A stretch of 64,000 bases of DNA from Capsicum annuum. Lineage: Eukaryota; Streptophyta; Magnoliopsida; Solanales; Solanaceae. The DNA is taken from NCBI RefSeq assembly GCF_002878395.1, contig NC_061118.1, positions 124,423,740 through 124,487,739 on the forward strand. Direction: 5' to 3'. Of this stretch, positions 35,161 through 47,724 are shown in pieces. A program made the translations under genes and the position numbers. Numbering within the stretch: position 1 is the first letter of the stretch; each line of letters begins with the position of its first letter. Below the pieces are notes generated by a model. That model made no database searches. It saw nothing but the letters and a program-made list of their open reading frames with translations, and was not told where the DNA came from.

Positions 35161-38051
35161 TGTAATGACCTATTTTTTTGGTAATTTGTGTGAAATGTTT
35201 TTTTTTTGCAATTTGACCATTCTACTCCTCCCCATGGTTACATGGTGACTTTTAAGGCATGGGAATAATTAGCATGGTTCCCAATGCTTTTTAAAGTGAT
35301 TTGTGTGGGTTTGTACTTTTAGGTGGTCTTAAAGGCTCATTAGTTGACTTTGGTCAACATCTTTTGATCTATGCGGTGGAAGGTAAAACAGACTACATCA
35401 ACAAATTTGGAATGTCAATTTTAGGTTGGTAACATGGGTGGTATGGTTTTTTGGATTCTTTATCTCAGTTTGACCCTCGATTTGGAAAGCTTTGAAATTG
35501 GGTCTTGGGTGTCAATGTTGTGAAAATGATATTTTATTCAAAAATTTGATATCACCATTGAGTTAAGAGCGTCGAATATAGTGAGGTAGCATAGTTCGTT
35601 TGCATACTCGAGATTCTGGATGAATCTCCAGTGGTCCACAGTGAATTCATATTCTCTAAGTCTCTACTAGTTCACCAATTAGCTAGTACACTCACTTAAG
35701 AGATGATTTGGTCGCTTATGTAACATGGCCTGACAGCCAAAATTATCTCCTAAGCAATATCAGGTTAGCTTAAGAGACAGCTGCTTAAGCGAGGACATTG
35801 GCTTGGTCTCTTAAGTGACACTAGTATGCCACATGCTTGTCGTTAAAATAACAGCCAGGTTGCGGACACAAAGAGACAGGCTTCACTTATGTGACACCAG
35901 TCTCTTAAATAATAGCAACATAAGCAATTCAATAGTCACTTAGGAGATGCCAGAGTGATTTATTTTCCCATTTTCATGATTTTTACACCATTTTAGGACT
36001 TGTAGGTTGGGGATAGAGTTTTTGGGCTTTTTCATCCATTTCTAAGCTTAGGTAAGATCCAAAACTCTTATTTCAACTATAGTTTTTTATTTCAACTACT
36101 TTGTTTCCTTGTCTTGAGCTGGGGGTCTATCAGAAATACCCTTTCTACTTCTCCTGGAGTAGTGGTATAGACTTCGTATATCTTATCCCCCCAAACCCTA
36201 CTATGTGAAAATATATTGGGTTTGTTGTTATTGTTGTTATTGTATTTAAATCTTGTTTAAATGTTGAATTAAAGGTGGAACTTGGGGATATAAGCTCGGA
36301 AGGCCAAAATTAATAATTCTTCTATTTAAACCCCGATTCCAAATCATTTTTTCTTTGCTTTTCTCCCATGAATTCTTTTGATCTTGGAATATATTTTCAG
36401 ACCAAAATTATGATTTTACCCTTTTTTTTAAAAATCATTTTAAGGGTTTGTTTTGACCCCGACTAAGAATAGGAAATATAGGTATCATTAATTTTCTTTT
36501 GCTGCATAAATTCTATATATTTATGTTCTAGTTAATTCTGGTTCCATTTGTGAATGGAAAGCTCTAGATTAAAGGATGGTTCTATCGAGTTTTGGGATTC
36601 GAGGTAGGTTATGGCTTAGCAATCTTCAGACTGAGTTGAGTAGTTAATAATAATGTAAAAGAATGTTATGGGAATGGAGTGTGTCATAGAAAATGTGTTT
36701 AGGTGATTTATATGCCTGTATGGGTCCTATGTGGATAATATTTGATGTTTTTGATACATTATTTTCTATGTGTGATTATGTGGGGTCTTTTATGATATTA
36801 TTGGCCTGGATTTGAAATGTGCATGCTTGATTACACCTGGGAAAGAGCCTAAAATTTAGGAAATAATGCGGTATCAGTGACACTTTTTTGCATATTTCAC
36901 TTGGTGGTCTTCTAGATTATATTTGATCATGGATGGTTGGTTGATTTTAGTGGATTATTAACTTACATAGTTGGCATATTGATTGGATTGGATCTTTTCA
37001 TTTTGGTCAATTGTGAGCATTACATCCTTATAACATATTCATTTGTGAAACCTTTGTACCACAGTGGAAATACTGGAAATACAGACTTTTTTGACTAAAA
37101 ATGTGACATCCTTAAAAACCCTTAAATGATTTATATGCTAGAGAGAAGATATAGATACTGGTTGTATAAATGTTAAGAACCCTTCATGGGTCTTATCTAG
37201 GGGTAGAGCTCGGTAGGTATGGCTTGACGGACCTCTCAGGGTCCTACATTTGTAGTTGAGCTCGGTAGGTGTTCACAAAGGTTTTGTGATGACGTCGTGC
37301 ATCATAATCACATCATTATCTTCATTACACTTCATATGTAGCTCTTATTCTACGATTGTATATCTATTTTGTTACCCAAAATCTATCTATTTGTTTTGTC
37401 TTTTGTAGTTGTATTTGGAGTATGTGTATAGTTTTTATTCTTTTCCCCACCTTTATTGTTTATATGTATATATAGTACAACTATTAGTAGAGATAGTGTG
37501 GGCTACCATATGGGGCATTTTCTATTTGTAGGTGACATACTTATAGTTTGTGTTTCTATGCTTTAGTTTCTTCTTTACTCAATCAGCTTATGATACCTAC
37601 CTAGTACAAGTAAACCGTACTCATCCCTACTACTCTTTTTTGATACAGATTAGGGTATGAATGCGCTATAATGATTCCTAATTCATGCAATATTTAGAGT
37701 CTTCGAGGTAGTATTTGATCTACGCATCAGAGTTGACTACTACCTTTTGTCTTACACTATGTCATATTTGTATTCAGAGATAGAGTTATTCTTTTTGAAT
37801 TATCCTATGTGTATTTTGATTTTGAGTTGTATTAAATGGTTCTTACGCTGTGACACCAGGTTTTGTGATTCAATTTGGTATCTCTAATTGCATTTTTGCT
37901 ATTATTATGTTGTATAATTCAACTTTGCTCTAGGTGCTGGCCTTTAGTTTTTGAATTAATTTCCCTTGTTATATAAGTTTGGGTAGTAGGCACACTTGTC
38001 AAGGCTTGCCATGACATGTGACATCATGGCCCTTAGTTTTAGGTCATGACA
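35161..38051 (+). repeat. complete LTR of family B, shared by two elements
   Basis: About 2.9 kb, from TGTAATGACC to GGTCATGACA, near-inverted ends. The left neighbour is a purine tract and integrase end; the right neighbour is a primer-binding site and gag. It is therefore the 3' LTR of copy 1 and the 5' LTR of copy 2. It matches 7730-9058 and 42675-50990. U3 (35690-35960) has four CTTAAG palindromes in longer imperfect repeats. It includes a LINE-tail insertion at 36109-36241. Confidence 0.85.
36109..36241 (+). mobile_element. headless LINE/SINE tail insertion with (TTG)n
   Basis: Begins CTTGTCTTGAGCTGGGGGTC, continues with TCCTGGAGTAGTGGTATAGA and ATTGGGTTTGTTGTTATTG. This is the same module as the LINE 3' end (20647-20790) and the tail of the 5S retroposon, without any head. 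It is either a severely 5'-truncated LINE or a truncated SINE. No clear target duplication is visible. Confidence 0.7.
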
Positions 38052-38053
38052 AA

Positions 38054-38067
38054 TTAGTATCAGAGAA
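38054..38067 (+). other. primer-binding site, family B copy 2
   Basis: TTAGTATCAGAGAAGC three bases after the LTR end; close to TTGGTATCAGAGCC. Confidence 0.65.
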
Positions 38068-38229
38068 GCCAAGTTTTCATTGGCCTCATTAGTGTAAGAT
38101 TAAGGTATCTAGTAGGGTATTATGGATTGGTATATAGAAGTCTGTATCTATATTTGAGAGGCTAAAGATATCCTTAGAAAACTTCCATTATTTAATTCTA
38201 TATGGTGTGAAGCCTTGTGTTCTATGTCA

Positions 38230-39460
38230 TATTTCATTCTCTTTTGTGAAGACAGTTAGGACTGAATCCAGTAAGTCTAGGGATATAGAGCTATTACAAG
38301 AGGAGAGAGCCTATTCTAGAGGATCAGTTATGTGTTATGGTCAGGTTCAACATAGAGGATAGGTATGAGGATATTTCTCATCCAGAGATAGCACTAGGGG
38401 ACCCTCTCCTAAGACTCGAATGAGTATGTTGGAGAAATAGGTCCTACTTTTGTCTTGGAGAGTTCTTTTGCCCTAGTTTGGAGAGATTATTAATTCGGTT
38501 ACTGACCTATTTAAAGGGTTCTCCTATGAGTTCATCGGGTGTTCCTCTAGCTTCAAGTATTATACTTCCATCTATTCCAGAGTCTGCTTATGGTTTTCCT
38601 ACAGTTTTGAGTTTGTATACTTTTGATGAACCGATATTGGATTATAGTACTCCACAGACTCCGAGTGCAGTTCACCTTTGTGCCTGGATTTGATTATGGT
38701 ATTTTTAGGTCTATATTTTAGCCTACTTCTATGTTACTGCCTCAAATGAGTTCTCAGCTGGCCAAATTTACTATGCCTCTTATTAGTTCGAGTGCAGTTA
38801 TGTCTTTTGTGAGCCAGAAGTGGTTTGAGAGATTTACTCGTTTGGGTCCTCCTAGGTCTAGTGGTGTTGTAGTCAAGGATGCCTGTGATTTTTTGATAGA
38901 TTGTCATGAGAAGTTGCATAACCTTGGTTCTTCTGGGTCACATGGTGTTGCTTATACTACTTATCAGTTTATAGATGCAACTAGAGATTGGTGGAAGTCA
39001 CTTATTAGTTGCTGGCCGCTTGGTTTGCCATAGATGACTTATAATTTACTGAGCCCTTTTTAGATAAGTTTATGACTTTTAGTTTGAGATATTAGATTAG
39101 AGATGAGTTTGATCATATAGAGTAGGGCTCTATGATTATTGAGAAGTATAAGGCACATTGCCATGCCTTTTCTAGATATTATTATGCTAGTATTACCACT
39201 AAGTATTAGAAGATCCAAAAGTATGTGAAGGGGTTAGCTGTTTCTCTTCAACTTTCTATGGCTCAGATGGTAGTGTATGGGGAATTATTTAAGAGTGTTG
39301 TGGATCATGCTAAGATGATTGCGTCTATTATTCTGGAGGAGGAGCCAAAAGAATGTTCCATTAGAGTGAGTTCAGAGGTCATACTTCTCGAGGTATATAT
39401 TTTAAAAGTTTTCATGGGAATCATCATAGACTGGTGTAGCCAGCTTTGTAGGGTTAGGTA
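38230..39460 (+). pseudogene. gag of family B copy 2
   Basis: Recognisable at 38731-39050 (WFERFTRLGPPRSSGVVVKD, AYTTYQFIDATRDWWKSLI) and 39225-39330 (SLQLSMAQMVVYGELFKSVV). It aligns with copy 1 gag at 9740-10500 but holds the VVYGELFKSVVDHAKM segment once. A leader of about 160 bases precedes it. Stops occur near 39033, 39125 and 39460. No zinc knuckle is recognisable. Confidence 0.7.
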
Positions 39461-39499
39461 GTGGGTCTTCTAGTTCAGGAGCTTTGGGTGCTCATCCTT

Positions 39500-41300
39500 G
39501 TTTGTTTTAGATCTACATCTGTGCTATTTTATTTGGGATTGACTTTCGCTTAAGTGTTTGCGTATTTTTCTTTAAGTTTTTATTTTGCTAGTGATTCTCT
39601 TGACGTGCCTATTTGTTTACCTACCTTCGTAGGAGATTCTTTAGTTGCAGATCGAGTGTACCTATCTTGTGTTGGGACTTTTGCTAGGCGTTATACTTTT
39701 ATAGATATGATAGATTTTGATATCATCTTAGGTATGGATTAGTGAGCTCCTTGTCATGCTTTCCTAAATTGTTATGCTAAGACCAAAACTTAGCTTTGCT
39801 GGGTATGGAAAGGATAACTTAGAAGGGTTTGCTTCATTCGTGTCCCAAGAGAGTTATATCTTTTCTTCAATTTCATTACTTGGTTGAGAGAGAGTATTTG
39901 TATTGTTTGTCTCATATTCGTGTAACTAGTTTGCTTCTCCCCTTTCATTTGATTTTATTCTAGTTGTTCATGAGTTCATGGATGTTTTCTCTACGGATTT
40001 GAATATTATTGTTTTGGATCATGATATTGACATTTCTTTTGATGTCGAGTTGGGAACCAAGCCTATTTCTGTACCTTCTTATAGGATGTCTTGAGCAGAG
40101 TTAAAGCAATTAAAGGTTTTGTTACAGAAATTGTTGGATAAGAGATTTATCCTACCTACTGTATCGCAGTGGGGTGCGCTTGTCTTATTTGTGAAAAAAG
40201 GATGGGTTGATGCATATGTGTATTGGTTATTGGTCGTTGAACAAAGTAATGGTAAAGAATAAGTATCCTCTTCCTTCTGCTAATGATTTGTTCGACCAGA
40301 TCTTGGGTTCTTCAATATTTTTAAAGATTTATTTAAGATCAGACTATCACCAGTTAAGGATTAGAGCTATCGGTATTATGAAGAGAACTTGTCAAACTCG
40401 ATACGGTTATTATAAGTTGTTGGTCATATCTTTTAGGTAGACCAATTCCCCTGCCACATTCATGGAGTTGATAAACCGGGTATTTTGATCATATATTGAC
40501 TCTTTTTCCATTAATTTATTAATGATATATTGGTTTATTCTAAGAGTGAGATCGATCATGAGGAGCATTATCAGATTATACTTTAGAGATTGAGGTATAA
40601 GAATTTGTATACTAAGTTATCCTAGTGTGAGTTATGGTTGGAGTTATCTCTTTCTAAAGTCATGTGGCAACCAAAGATGTTATTATGGTTAATCCAAATA
40701 AGAGTGCAGTGATTCGTAATTGGACTAGGCCTACTTCTCCTACCGAGATATAAAGTTTTTTGGTTAAGCACGCTACTATCGGTGCTTTATTGAGGGTTTT
40801 GACCAAGTAAACTCAGAATAAAATTTCCTTTTAGTTGTTCGATGTTCGTAAAGCGAGATTTCAAAAGGTTAAGGATTTGTTGACTTCAGCTCCTATATTG
40901 ACTTTACCTAAGGAGGGCAGGGGTTTCACCATTTTTATGATGCTTCTAGTGTTGGGTTAGGTGTTGTGTTAATAAAGGAGGGTAAGGTGTTGCTTGTGCT
41001 TATCATTTATTGAAACCCAGTAGAGAAATTTCCCTACCCATGATTTAGAGTTATAAGCAGCTGTTTTTGTTTTGAAGTTGTGGAGGCACTACTTGTATGT
41101 AGTCCATTGTGAGATTTCTCACACCATCGTACACCTTCGTATTTCTTCACCCAGTGAGATCTTAACATGAGGCAATACCATTGGCTTAAGTTAATTAATG
41201 ATTATGACCTAACTATTCTCTAACATTCGAAGAAAGCTAATGTTGTTGCAGATGCCTTGAGTAGGAAATTGACTAGTATGGGTAGCTTGGAGTATCTTTT
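39500..41300 (+). pseudogene. pol of family B copy 2: protease, RT, RNase H
   Basis: Protease part: SDSLDVPICLPTFVGDSLVA and MIDFDIILGMD (39590-39740). [22 protein letters not shown] (40255) and [14 protein letters not shown] (40396); the catalytic motif is FIND at 40515-40526, the first Asp being Asn. RNase H traces: FYDASSVGLGVVLIKEGKV near 40930-40985 and DLNMRQYHWLKLINDYDLTI near 41160-41215, then NVVADALSRKLTSMGSLEYL. Frameshifts are frequent between blocks. Confidence 0.75.
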
Positions 41301-42640
41301 GACTTAGGAGAAACCTTTAGCCTTGGAGGTTCAGTCCTTGGCTAAACAAATTGTTAGTCTTAATGTTTAGGCACCTGGATGAGTTTTGGTATTCATTGAG
41401 TAAAGGGCTTCTTTGATGGATTATATTTTGATTCATTAATTTAATAATATTAGTTTTAGAGTTATATTGGATAATTTGTTTAATGGTGAGGCTAAGGAAC
41501 CCTCACTTGATCCAAGTGGTTTCTCGAGGATTGGTTCCTAAGTTTTTGTATTAAGACTCGGTGATTGGATTATATTGGTTTTGGAGGAGGCTCACTGTTC
41601 CAGGTATTCTATCCATCCATGAGTGACTAAGATGTATCATGATTTATGACAGCATTACTGGTGGACTGATATAAGGAAAGATGCCATAGATTTTATAACG
41701 TGTTGCCTGTGTTGCCAAAAAGTGACGGTCGAGCATTTGAGACCTGGTGGTATGCTTCAGAGGTTTCCCATTCCTGAGTGAAAATAGGAACTGATCACTT
41801 TGAATATTCTGACTGGGTTGCCTTGTACTTCTCATGGTTCTAGTAGTGTTTAGGTCATCATGGATCGGTTGCCATAATCTAGTCATTTCATTCAAATTTA
41901 AGTTTCTTTCAGGTTTTGAAGGATATGCTCTATGCTTATGTTATGGTTTTTGGAAGTCAGTGACAACAACTTCTAGATAAGGTGTATTTTGCATATAATA
42001 ATAGCTACCATTCCAGTACTGATATGGCTCAGTTTAAGGATTTGTATGGTAGGTGTTGTCTCTAGTTAGTAGGTTTCATGTTTCTAAGATTACGTCTCAA
42101 GTTATGGATTTTTTTTGTGAGTCTTTGGATAGAGTTTGGGTCATTCAAGATTGACTTTTAGCATCTCAAAGTAGGCGGAAGTGCTATGTAGATCGTAGAA
42201 TTTGTGCCTTGATATTTAGTATTGGTTATCATGTCTTTCTTCATATGTCTCCTATGAAGGGCGTGATGAGGTTTGGGAAGAGGGTCAAGCTTAGCCCATG
42301 GTATATTGGACCTTTTGAGATCCTTTTGGCTATGGGGGATATGGCTTATGAGTTAGCATTACCATAAGATATATCTACTATTCATCTAGTATTTCATGTT
42401 TCTATGCTTAAGCATTACATTCCAAATCTCATATCAGTTGTTGGGATTTAGTTAATTTATATAAGTGGTGCTCTTTTTTTGCTGAGCTTATCTCTATTAT
42501 AGCCAGGTAATAGTTATTCCCATGATTAAGGTCCAGTGGAGGAATCGACCTGTATATGAGTATACTTGAGAGGTTGAGTCTGATATGCGTGGTAGTTATC
42601 CCCAACGTTTTGCGAATTAAGTTATTCCCATTGACTTTAG
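41301..42640 (+). pseudogene. pol of family B copy 2: integrase
   Basis: The zinc region keeps its four ligands (AHCSRYSIHP, then FITCCLCCQKV, 41590-41730). The first catalytic Asp is Asn (TLNILTGLPCTSHGSS, about 41803). The following part is truncated, as in copy 1. The C-terminal domain (MSPMKGVMRFGKRVKLSPWY-like, 42245-42310, then MAYELALP and FHVSMLKHYIP) is present. A chromodomain-like tail is poorly preserved near 42530-42610. Confidence 0.7.
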
Positions 42641-42674
42641 TTTAAGGACGAACTATTTTCTTAGTTGTGGATGA

Positions 42675-44186
42675 TGTTATGACCTGATTATTTGTTATTT
42701 GTGTGAAATATTTATTTTTGTATGATTTGACCATTTTACTCCTCCCCTGGTTGCATGGTGGTACTTCTAGGGTGTAGGGAAGATTGCATGGTTCCTAATG
42801 ATTTCTAGTGTGATTTATGCGAGTTTGTGGTTTTAGGTGGTCTTAAAGGCTTATTTGTTGATTCAGTCAATATCTTTTGTTCAATGCACTGGAAGTCAAA
42901 AAAGACCGTGCTAATAGATCCGAAATGTCGATTTTAGGCTGGTAACATGGGTTATATGATTTTGTGGCTTTTGTATCTTATTTTGACCCTCAGTTCAAAA
43001 AGTTGTGAAATTGGGTCTTTGTGGTAAATTTTAAGAAAATGACAATTTTTTGAAAATTTTATATTGACATTGAGTCTGAAGCATCGAATTTAGTAGGGTA
43101 GTGTTGTTCATTTATGTTCTTGAAAATTGGGATGAATCTCGAGGGGTACGCGATGACTTGGAATTCTCTAAGTCTAGCTGGTGCACTCTCTTATGCAACA
43201 CTTTGGTTTATTGTGCGATGTGGTCTGGCTGCAAAAATGTCATCTAAGTGATATTAGCATGCCAGATGCCTGTCACTTAAGCAATAGCTAGGCCACGATC
43301 ATGGTGAGGCAGGGTTTACTTTAGCGATGGCTGGTCACGTAAGTGGTAGCCGCTTAGGCGACGCAACAGTCTCTTGGGCGACACTTGGGTGATTTATTTC
43401 CTATTTTGGAAATTGTGGTTAGGTTATTTATGTGCCCGTATATGGGCCTATTTGGATAGTATTTGATTGTTTGGAGATATTATTTTCTATGTGACTATAT
43501 GGGGTCTTGTATGATGTTGTTGGCCTAGTTGGGATATATGTTGTTGGTTAAACATTATTTTGGCGAGAAAAATCCTAAATTTTGGGAAATTATGTGGTAT
43601 TAATGTCACTTTCTTGCATGTTTCACCTGGTGGTCTTCTGGATTATATTAGATCATAGATTTTTTTTTTATTTGAGTGGTTTATTGACTTACATGGGTGG
43701 TATATTGATTGGATATTCTCATTTTAGTCGGTTGTAAGCATTACATCCTCATAACATAATCATTCAAAAAGCATTGGTACCACAATGGAAATACTAAAAT
43801 CACTGACTTTTTCTAACAAAGATTGTGACATTTTTAAAAGCCCTCTACCGATGTATGTGTCAGAGAGAAGACATGGATAATGGCTGTACACGAATTGAAA
43901 AACCCTCCATGGGTACTACCTGGTAGCAGAGCTCGGTAGGTTTGGGTTGAAGAACCTCTCATGGGTCCTATGTCTGAAGTTGAGCTCGTAAGGTGTATAT
44001 GAAGGTTGTGCAATGACCTTGTGTGTCATCATCATCTTCATTACACTCCATATGTTATGCTTAATCAGTGATTGTATTTCTTTTTTGTGACTTGATATTT
44101 GTCTACTTGTTCTATCTTCTGTAATTGTATTCAGAGTAAGTGTACACTTGTTCTTATTTTCCCTAACTAATTTTGTTATATCTCTT
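42675..44186 (+). repeat. 3' LTR of family B copy 2, left part
   Basis: Starts TGTTATGACC after a decayed purine tract. It aligns with 35161-36000 and then with 36700-37470; the intervening 0.7 kb of the reference LTR is missing near 43400. It is interrupted at 44187 by the 5S retroposon and continues at 50408. Confidence 0.8.
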
Positions 44187-44189
44187 GGA

Positions 44190-44194
44190 TGCGA
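44190..44194 (+). repeat. target duplication of element E
   Basis: TGCGA here and TGCAA at 50136-50140 flank element E; both correspond to positions 4-8 of the 5S sequence. One base differs. Confidence 0.75.
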
Positions 44195-45724
44195 TGATAA
44201 CACTCAAATTACACTCTTGAATGGGTATAAGCGATCATTGCCAATATAAAACCCAACTATGTTGGGTTCGAATCCCACAAGGAACAATGTGAGTGACGAT
44301 TAAACTACTTTCAAACTAAAGCTACAAGTTAAATTTAAACAATCGAGATAAAAAGATAAAATGGGGGTTTAAGGTTCACAGAGACTTAATTGTCACTTTC
44401 AATATTTTAGTATTTGAAATTAGTCTAAATGGGAAACCAGAGTTATGTTCACCATGGGTTTTGGGAATTGAAAGATACTAGGTAATGCTTGGGATTCTTG
44501 AAGTAAGTAGACACAACAGATTATCTCTATCGATGATACTGTCTGACATATCTCTCGACCTCACTAGACAATTTGTTATCTAATTCTCTCGAACTTAGAT
44601 AACTTATCTATTTCCAATAGGATTTTATCTCAAGTAGATCAATCCAGTTACGACACTGATCATTAAACAGAAGGTTGGTAGCTTCCGAGTCCCTATTGAT
44701 AATTCACGACCTCTAGTCTATTTCTCTATTAGAAGTAAATAAAACCTAAGGCTTAACCTAATGTTTGCAACCAGTAGATTTCAGTTAAACAACAGAATTT
44801 CAAGATGTCTTACTACTCTTTGAATTCGTTAAATACCTAGTAACCTCTCAGACCCTAATCAATTGATCAATAACTCCGGCTAATGGAATTAGTCGCTCAT
44901 GATTTGATGAAGGAAATAACAAGTTGAATTCATCATAATAATGATATACTTACGAATGGATGAAAAACAACAGGTAGTTTCATCAATTTACTCACGAGAT
45001 AGAAACCCAAAAATAGTTGATAAGTGTTTTTGTAAAGAAATAAGAAAAATATTTGATGGTAAAGATGAAGCAATGTTACGTGCTTCTCTTCAGAAGTTCG
45101 TCTCTGATAATTAATGATCGATCCCTAAAAAACCCTAAAATAAGTCTTTAAATAGTCAACCCTAAATAAGGAAATTAAATTATAGCTTCAGTTTTCTCTG
45201 CGGATTGGACGACGACGATCTTGATAGTGTGTCAGATGTCTGACGACGTGTCCAAGATGTCCTCAAAGGTTCCAGTGAATTGTTATCTTCTGACTCTTCA
45301 GACAAAAAACCTGATGATGTGTCAAAATTCTTGACGGCGCATGACAACTGTCGTCATAACTTCACTGGAAATCAGCATTCTCTGCTTCTAGTTGATGGTG
45401 ATTTTGACGCCATGTCACATATTTGTTGGCCCATCCTAAACGTCTTCACATTTCATCTCAGTTTATCAAGTTCTGTCTAAGCTTGACGGCAACTTTGACA
45501 GCCTGTCCTATGTATGACGGTGCTTCAAAATTGACGTCAGCTATACTTCAGCTTATTTACCCCGAATTTCAGCTAATTTATTCTTCTTTCCTTTGGTTTC
45601 CTCCCCGATCACTTATATATGCATTAACACATTAAAAAACATCAAAAACAACAAAAGTTGCTTAAGATCTAATAATTATTCAAAGTTAAAAGCTTCAAAT
45701 GTGTTAGCTTTTGCTCACACATCA
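44195..45724 (-). repeat. 3' LTR of element E
   Basis: Plus strand begins TGATAACACTCAAATTAC and ends CTCACACATCA. It is homologous to 48610-50135. A TATA-like TATTTAAAG (minus) lies at about 45153-45161. A cluster of TGACG words lies at 45195-45540, upstream of it in the element's direction. Confidence 0.85.
45195..45540 (-). promoter_or_regulatory. TGACG/ACGT cluster in the element E LTR
   Basis: On the plus strand TGACG occurs at least six times, including CTGACGACGTGTC near 45240 and the perfect palindrome TGACGTCA near 45533. TGACG is the core bound by plant TGA-type bZIP factors, and ACGTGTC is a G-box/ABRE-like core. The cluster sits upstream of the TATA-like site in the U3. In the other LTR several copies have decayed. 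Regulation is inference. Confidence 0.5.
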
Positions 45725-47700
45725 ATTCCCTCAACTTAAAACAATTGATTGTCCTCAAGCAACAAAAAAAACCAACAGAACACAAAGCACATCCAGGAGC
45801 CAACAACCAATTTAGCTCAAAGCTCAGTTACCATATCCAAGGTCAACAAATTTAAACTAACTATGTAGATTATTGAAAAGCAACAATGTAACATAAAGGA
45901 TTCTATCCATGGCATCAATTAAGTACCAACAGTCATGCATGTATCAATATAACACTACCCAATCAAGTAAGTAACCAAGCAAGATACTAGTGTTCCCTCA
46001 CAAAAAAGAAATTCCCCTTTTTCTCTCATCTCAGAAATCAAAATTTAAACATGGGAATTTGCATAAAAAGACTCACTCTCAGAACGAAGTTCCAGCCAGT
46101 GTATGCCAAATACCATATGCTTGCCCTTATCTTCATTACCAAGGTATCTAGATAGGTGAATTAGGATCACTATCGGTCTTTCTCGACTTGTAACGTAGGC
46201 TAAGCGCTGGTATGATATGAAATTGCATTTAGAGTGACTAACCTCCTTGGCACTACCTTAACTTGTGGTCCACTTATTAACCTCTTTTTCTCTCTTTTTC
46301 TTTTTCCTCTTTTCATGCACCCATTATTCAGGATGGATGTGACTTTTCTTTTTCATTCTCTTTCTTTTATTATTCTTTTTCACACCACCCAATTTATTCT
46401 TTTTCTCTTATTCTTCTTTTTTTATTCTACCTCTCTTCATACCCAGTTTACATCATGAACCCCTATGATAGACACCCTAAACTTAGGCTGTTTGCCTAAG
46501 TCAAGGTGCACAGTGTCCAAGGAGGACCAGAGCCAAAATAGGTTCATTATGATCTAAACGGGAGGGTGATAGGTGTCATAGAAAGAAATGGTCAATTCTG
46601 GCTCAAAACAGGGATCAAGTGATAGCATACATAATAGGAAAGGTTATTTAGGCTGAAACTGGCTAAAAGACAAAACGACCTATGATCCTTTCCTAGTCAC
46701 TATCTTTCAACTAAGGTAAGACGAACAGGGCAAGTTCTAGATTCGGCAATACAAAACGAACTGAGTAAGATCTCACATACACACATGGCACACAAGTATA
46801 TTACCAGCTACTACTCATCCAGTTCGTGCAATTGTTAGCAAAGATTATCAAACAACTAAAACTTAATGCCATACGAAGGTGAAAAGTGGTTACAAGTGAA
46901 TGCAATTCACACAGCTACCACATAGACAATTGGAGAGATAGTTACCATTCCAAGAAAATTAAACAAAAATATATCAACTGTTGTAGATACTTATTTTTCT
47001 CCCAGTTAACCACAACACATCACAACGCAAAAACAAGATGCCTAAACATGCCAGCTCTACTAGGAACAAGACTCCGGGGAAAAAAGGCATGTCAACAAAA
47101 ACACACGGAGGACATCAACACCCACAAGTAGCCCCTCCCTCAACTTAAAATAATACAATATCTCCAATATGTCAAACAAAAACAATAGAGTTAGAAAAAT
47201 ACTTGTGGCACCATGTGTGCGAAGATTTGATGTCAATCACATAAGACGAATACAAACAATAAAATACCTTGGGTTTCCTCTTAAGTAACACCTGGTTTAA
47301 CATCACAGCGCAACTCAGTTATCTTAACTACTCAGACTTCTTCAAGATACCTTGTTGATTATTATTTATGTCTCCCCTTGGAGGATTTGAAACCCCGGCC
47401 CAACTTTTGATCAATACATCTTTGGGGTGTGCTTGGAAAATATGAGGGAATGATGAGGAATGTTCTATCATGCCACTTCAAAGACTAGAACCGCTTGCCC
47501 AATTTTTTATCAAACTTTTGTGTGGGGTCATTGGGAAACTAGGAGGATCTTAAAAAACCACTAAATGGATATAGATCATTAAGCTTCTAGGCCTTCAAGA
47601 CTGGGGTTGTAGTACACCCTTTTTGAAAGATAAACTCCAAAATGTAAGAATTTTCCTCCCTGTTTTCAAAATTCATCATTTGCTTGGGTGGTTCGACTTT
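45725..47700 (-). other. noncoding 3' region of element E
   Basis: On the minus strand this lies between the ORF and the 3' LTR. Directly beside the LTR (45725-45745) the minus strand reads TTTTAAGTTGAGGGAAT, the likely polypurine tract; a similar TTTTAAGTTGAGGGAGGGG is at about 47130-47150. 46265-46440 is a long pyrimidine-rich run (purine-rich on the minus strand). I see no coding signal; plus-strand frames here are chance. Confidence 0.5.
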
Positions 47701-47724
47701 CCTCACATCCACTAATCATAATTT

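Larger units (their letters stand above)
7730..38051 (+). mobile_element. Family B element copy 1 (Ty3/Gypsy, chromovirus-like), split by family A
   Basis: Parts: truncated 5' LTR (7730-9058), primer site, gag and pol to 12198, then after the family A insertion pol resumes at 33798 and ends before the LTR at 35161-38051. Domain order protease-RT-RNase H-integrase makes it Ty3/Gypsy, and the C-terminal tail (FESTWEVESDMQSSYP near 35040-35090) resembles the chromodomain-like end of plant chromoviruses. It is the most decayed coding region of the nest, as fits the oldest layer. Its 3' LTR also serves as 5' LTR of copy 2. Confidence 0.8.

Noticed and set aside
44268..44282. GGTTCGAATCCCAC, a perfect tRNA B-box-like word in the element E LTR
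   Set aside because: No matching A box at tRNA spacing and no cloverleaf; the word lies antisense to the element near its LTR end, where related LTRs have similar sequence.
46234..46458. 74-codon plus-strand frame rich in Phe and Leu
   Set aside because: It comes from a pyrimidine-rich tract in the noncoding region of element E.
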